DNA from: Caulobacter sp. Root1455 | Lineage (GTDB): Bacteria; Pseudomonadota; Alphaproteobacteria; Caulobacterales; Caulobacteraceae | Direction: 5' to 3' | DNA length: 64,000 nt | Assembly (NCBI RefSeq): GCF_001426905.1 | Contig: NZ_LMFQ01000008.1 | Span: 304-64,303, forward strand | Shown: positions 61,377 through 64,000 of the stretch, one piece after another | Layout: each line of letters opens with the position of its first letter | Position numbering within the stretch: position 1 is the stretch's first letter | Program-made: the position numbers and the translations under genes | Notes under the pieces: model-generated | Database searches by the model: none | Seen by the model: the letters and a program-made list of their open reading frames with translations, nothing else | What the model was told of the DNA's origin: nothing

Positions 61377-62159
61377 CTACCGCGGGATCTCCGCGATCTT
61401 GGTCAGGGCCACCTGGCGGTAGACCGCGGTGATCTCGAAATACCGGCCGAACGCGCCGTGGAACTGGTCGACGGCCTGCTTCACGCCTGGGCCGCCGATC
61501 TCGCTGATGTCGTGCCAGTAGTCGTCCAGCACCATCATGCCGCCCACGCTGAGCAGGCTGGCGCAGAAGCACAGGTCGATCAGCACGGCCAAGGCCGTGT
61601 GGCTGCCGTCGACATAGATCAGGTCGAACCGCTCGCCGACCGCCAGCATCCGGGGCAGCTCGTAGGTCGAAAAGCCCTTGCGGGCGGTCATCGACCGGAA
61701 GCCGGTCTTGGCCATGTTGCGGTGAAAGCGCGGCTCGACCGCGTGGTACTTCTCTTCCGGGTTCAGGGCCTCGTCGAACCAGGGATCGATCACCGTCACG
61801 TCCAGGCGGCCGGGGATCAGCCAGTCCATGAAGGCCAGGTTGCGGCCCTCATAGGCCCCGATCTCCAGATAACGGATCGCCCCGTCGGCCCTCTTCGCGG
61901 CGAAGTCGCGCAGCAGCGGGGTGACGAACGGGATGTTGTTCGAAGCCCAGCCCGAGGTGAACTCGTAGCCGACCTTTTCGCTGTGGGCGTCGAAGGCCTC
62001 GACCACCGCATGGTCGCGCTTGGCCAGCATGGTGCGGGCCAGGTCCGGGGCGAAACGCGGATTGACCTTGGCGAACGAGCGCAGCTTGGCGCCCAGGCCG
62101 CGCGCGTCCTGCGCGTCGGTCAGGGCGGCGTCGAAATTCGGATTGGACCCGTCGGCCAT
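61377..62159 (-). CDS. Class I SAM-dependent methyltransferase-like protein
   Basis: The 260-residue product has the SAM-binding start IRYLEIGAYEGRNLAFM and later FDLIYVDGSHTALAVLIDLCF and GGMMVLDDYWHD, the layout of the methyltransferase-24 type found near surface-polysaccharide genes. Acceptor unknown. It ends right after the palindromic element; the Hcp-like gene is 56 bp upstream on the same strand. Confidence 0.82.
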   Translation of the reverse strand: MADGSNPNFDAALTDAQDARGLGAKLRSFAKVNPRFAPDLARTMLAKRDHAVVEAFDAHSEKVGYEFTSGWASNNIPFVTPLLRDFAAKRADGAIRYLEIGAYEGRNLAFMDWLIPGRLDVTVIDPWFDEALNPEEKYHAVEPRFHRNMAKTGFRSMTARKGFSTYELPRMLAVGERFDLIYVDGSHTALAVLIDLCFCASLLSVGGMMVLDDYWHDISEIGGPGVKQAVDQFHGAFGRYFEITAVYRQVALTKIAEIPR

Positions 62160-62215
62160 GGCGCGGCTTCCCCGTTTGCGTCGGAAAACCCTAGCGCCAA
62201 GGGGTTAAGGAACGG

Positions 62216-62725
62216 TCAGGTGAAGCTGATGATCGGCCGGTTCCGCAGGGTGCTCCAGCCGGTGTGCAGCGTCCCGGCCCCGCTGTAGTAGGTCCACAGC
62301 ATTTCGGAGGGGGCCAGGGTCAGGCGCTCGACGGTCGATCCGTCGGCCTGGGCCTGCAGCTGGATGTCGGCGATCATCGCGTCGCGCAGGGCGACGCTGA
62401 ACATCAGGACCCCCGCGCCATTTATGGTGCTGACCCTGTGCAGATAGCTGGGGCGATCGTGACCCACGCCCAGCGGGCGGGCCCGCAGGCAGAACTCGTA
62501 GAGTTTCACCGACAGGGCGTCGATCGGCTTGAGCACGGTGAAGGCGGTGGCCGGCGGCGCGGTCGCCGAGGCGGGCGCCTTCAGCTCTTGGCCGAAGGCG
62601 GTCAGCGGCACGCACAGGCTGGGATCGAAGCCGCCGATCACGGCGGCGGGCAGGCCGTCGATCCTGGGATTGGCCGGGGCATAGACGATGTCCGGATCGC
62701 CCGGCTGCAGCAGAATGATGTCCAT
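62216..62725 (-). CDS. Hcp-like protein (type VI tube-protein fold), orphan
   Basis: A 169-residue protein. The middle and C-terminal parts recall Hcp: FTVLKPIDALSVKLYEFCL (Hcp: sDkaSp.L...), then VLMFSVALRDAMIADIQLQ, and VERLTLAPSEMLWTYYSG (Hcp: EEVSLSYEKIEWTY). The N-terminal 45 residues do not match. No other type VI secretion gene is in the window, so it may be a stand-alone relative or an effector-type protein. Similarity is by eye and should be treated as tentative. Confidence 0.55.
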   Translation of the reverse strand: MDIILLQPGDPDIVYAPANPRIDGLPAAVIGGFDPSLCVPLTAFGQELKAPASATAPPATAFTVLKPIDALSVKLYEFCLRARPLGVGHDRPSYLHRVSTINGAGVLMFSVALRDAMIADIQLQAQADGSTVERLTLAPSEMLWTYYSGAGTLHTGWSTLRNRPIISFT

Positions 62726-62791
62726 GGCGCGTCCCCGTCTCGTTGGGGCGGACCCTAACCTTGGCCATGACGTTTGGCGACCGGCGTTCTC

Positions 62792-63160
62792 TCAGCCCGT
62801 GACGACCGCGCCGTCCGCCACCCGCACCGGCCACGGGGTCAGGGCCACGTTCTGGCAAGGGCCGGCCACCATCGCCCCGTCCTCGATGCGGAACAGGGCC
62901 GCGTGGCCGCCGCAGAGGATCAGGTCGTTCTCGCGGGTCAGGAACCGGCCGTTCGGCCCGGCCAGCGGCCAGCCGGCGTGCGGGCAGCTGTCGACATAGC
63001 CGACCACGTCCTGACCCCGCCGCACCACGAACCCGGCGAACACCGCGTCGCCGGCGCGGAAGCGAAAACCCCGCGCGCCGGGCGAGGCGATCTCGTCCAG
63101 CGGGCACAGCACGGTCCCGCTGGCGGGCCGGGCGGGGTTGGTGGGATCGGTGCGGGACAT
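62792..63160 (-). CDS. Rieske [2Fe-2S] domain protein
   Basis: The 122-residue product has the two Rieske boxes: VDSCPHAGWPL (Cys-Pro-His) and LILCGGHAALF (Cys-Gly-Gly-His), which bind a 2Fe-2S cluster by two Cys and two His. It resembles small ferredoxin components of oxygenases or stand-alone Rieske proteins. There is no signal sequence. No oxygenase gene is next to it, so its electron partner is unknown. Confidence 0.9.
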   Translation of the reverse strand: MSRTDPTNPARPASGTVLCPLDEIASPGARGFRFRAGDAVFAGFVVRRGQDVVGYVDSCPHAGWPLAGPNGRFLTRENDLILCGGHAALFRIEDGAMVAGPCQNVALTPWPVRVADGAVVTG

Positions 63161-63178
63161 CTTTGCTCGAAATAGGCT

Positions 63179-63281
63179 GTCATCCCGGAAACGGCGCAGC
63201 CGTTATCCAGGACCGCCGGAAGCGCATGCGTTCACGCGTCGGTCCCGGACCTTCGCGCTGCGCGCTCGTCCGGGATGACAA
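63179..63281. repeat. Palindromic intergenic element, family 2, copy 2
   Basis: TGTCATCCCGGAAACGG at the left and TCCGGGATGACA at the right, with GCGTCGGTCCCGGA inside. Similar in length and ends to the copy at 61250. Confidence 0.85.
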
Positions 63282-63287
63282 CGATTG

Positions 63288-63569
63288 TTAGAGGCTGCCG
63301 ATCGCCAGCCGCCAGAAATGCACCTCGACGCTCTCGAACACGCCGGCGGCGGTGAAGGGGTCGTTGTCGGCCTGGGCCTGGGCGGCGGCCTTGTCTTCGG
63401 CCTCGACCACGATGATCGAGCCGATCGCATTGCCGTCGTCGTCCAGCAGGGCGCCGGCCAGCTTCAGGTTCTTGCTGTTGTTCAGGTAGTCCAGGTGGGT
63501 CGGGCGGGTCGCCAGGCGGGTTTCGAGCGCGCCGGGCTTGTCCTTGCAGACGATGGCGTAGAGCGGCAT
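63288..63569 (-). CDS. YciI-like (YCII domain) protein
   Basis: A 93-residue protein with the YCII fold: MPLYAIVCKDKPGALETRLATRP, the conserved THLDYL His-Asp pair, GSIIVVEAEDKAAAQAQADNDPF and the VFESVEVHFW end. The function of the family is unknown; a His/Asp pair suggests catalysis. It lies downstream of gpsA on the same strand, an order often kept in Alphaproteobacteria. Confidence 0.9.
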   Translation of the reverse strand: MPLYAIVCKDKPGALETRLATRPTHLDYLNNSKNLKLAGALLDDDGNAIGSIIVVEAEDKAAAQAQADNDPFTAAGVFESVEVHFWRLAIGSL

Positions 63570-63603
63570 GGGCGGTGGTCCTTTCTTGGGGATGGGCCCT
63601 GCG

Positions 63604-63702
63604 TCCTTCGAGGCCCGCTGCGCGGGCGCCTCAGGATGAGGAATTCAGAAACAACCCACTTACCTCATCCTGAGGCGTGAGCCGAAGGCGAGCCTCGAAG
63701 GC
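63604..63702. repeat. Palindromic element with CTCAGGATGAGG arms
   Basis: CCTTCGAGGCCCGCTGCGCGGGCGCCTCAGGATGAGG on the left is mirrored on the right by CCTCATCCTGAGGCG and GCCTCGAAGG. Related to the element at 10994-11078. Confidence 0.85.
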
Positions 63703-63713
63703 CGCGCGGCGCT

Positions 63714-64000
63714 TCAGGCCTCCGCCTTCAACGGCCGCGACAGCAGCCCCAGGATGGCGCTGTCGACGTCGACCTCGCCGGCCAGGATGGCGGCGACGGC
63801 CTCGCAGATCGGGGTCTCGACGCCGAGGGAGCGGGCCAGGGCGCGGACGGCGGGCGCCGAGGCCACGCCCTCGGCCACCGAGACCTTGCCGGCCAGGGCC
63901 TGCTCCAGGGTCTGGCCGCCGCCCAGGGCCAGGCCGACGCTCATGTTGCGCGACTGCGGGCTGGAGCAGGTCAGGACCAGGTCGCCCAGGCCGCACAGGC
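63714..64000 (-). CDS. gpsA: Glycerol-3-phosphate dehydrogenase [NAD(P)+], C-terminal part
   Basis: The last 95 codons or so of gpsA; the gene runs off the right edge of the window. [16 protein letters not shown], near the edge, is the signature of the GpsA C-terminal domain, followed by [15 protein letters not shown] and [11 protein letters not shown]. The enzyme makes sn-glycerol 3-phosphate for phospholipid synthesis. The N-terminal NAD-binding part is not in view. Confidence 0.93.
   Translation of the reverse strand, partial: LCGLGDLVLTCSSPQSRNMSVGLALGGGQTLEQALAGKVSVAEGVASAPAVRALARSLGVETPICEAVAAILAGEVDVDSAILGLLSRPLKAEA

Overview
The window looks like a chromosomal segment of Caulobacter or a very close Caulobacteraceae relative. 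It is uniformly GC-rich with dense genes. It carries the phyR / nepR-sigT-phyK general stress locus, followed by a CheR / CheY-like / ChpT group whose protein sequences match what I know from Caulobacter crescentus. Several intergenic palindromic repeats of an alphaproteobacterial type recur. No phage, plasmid or complete insertion sequence is visible, so this is core genome with a few accessory patches.

Layout. 0-5.9 kb: an XdhC-type protein, an aldo/keto reductase plus SpsF-like cytidylyltransferase pair, alanine dehydrogenase divergent from an Lrp/AsnC regulator, and an exported beta-carbonic anhydrase. 5.9-14.3 kb: an alpha-2-macroglobulin/PBP1C pair and an Xre-RES toxin-antitoxin pair. 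14.4-16.3 kb: a reverse-strand operon (FAH-family hydrolase, zeta-class isomerase, carbonic anhydrase). 16.5-23.8 kb: an ABC ATPase with a permease/M1-peptidase fusion, a thioesterase, a DUF4142 lipoprotein, a CoA transferase and a GFA protein. 24-35 kb: the stress island. 35.2-39.4 kb: a sulfotransferase-like gene, cheR, a cheY-like gene, chpT, a DUF3553 gene and cysQ. 39.4-40.4 kb: a gene-free block of repeats. 40.4-48.1 kb: a MmyB-like regulator, an exported alpha/beta hydrolase, tRNA-Ala(GGC), a FYDLN-acid protein, and then aroA-cmk-rpsA-ihfB-mscL. 48.2-58.7 kb: mainly reverse-strand enzymes including an M16 peptidase and acetyl-CoA synthetase. 59-64 kb: small lipoprotein, peroxiredoxin, creatininase, methyltransferase, Hcp-like, Rieske and YciI genes, and the 3' part of gpsA.

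The most striking feature is the stress island. I found eight exact matches to the EcfG/SigT promoter (GGAAC, 16-17 bases, CGTT) in gene-upstream positions between 25.98 and 34.85 kb, and none when I read the other intergenic regions by eye. They sit before a DUF883-type operon, a lipid kinase/phosphoesterase operon, a glycine-zipper lipoprotein, a pair of small membrane proteins, phyR, nepR-sigT-phyK, an entericidin-like lipoprotein, and an unannotated reverse-strand RNA of about 107 nt. That RNA begins just after a perfect SigT promoter, has a C7 loop and ends in a strong intrinsic terminator. I read it as the homologue of the stress sRNA GsrN. Most of the target products are envelope or membrane proteins, so the island appears to couple the sigma factor switch (PhyK to PhyR to NepR to SigT) to envelope remodelling and to post-transcriptional control.

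Other points of interest are nested inverted repeats at 40.12-40.32 kb, a roughly 190-bp repeat present in opposite orientation at both ends of a 39.6-kb segment, a candidate operator in front of the Xre-RES pair, an alpha/beta hydrolase with an Asp-type nucleophile elbow and no obvious catalytic His, a secreted protein with a TonB-box-like N-terminus, and an orphan Hcp-like protein.
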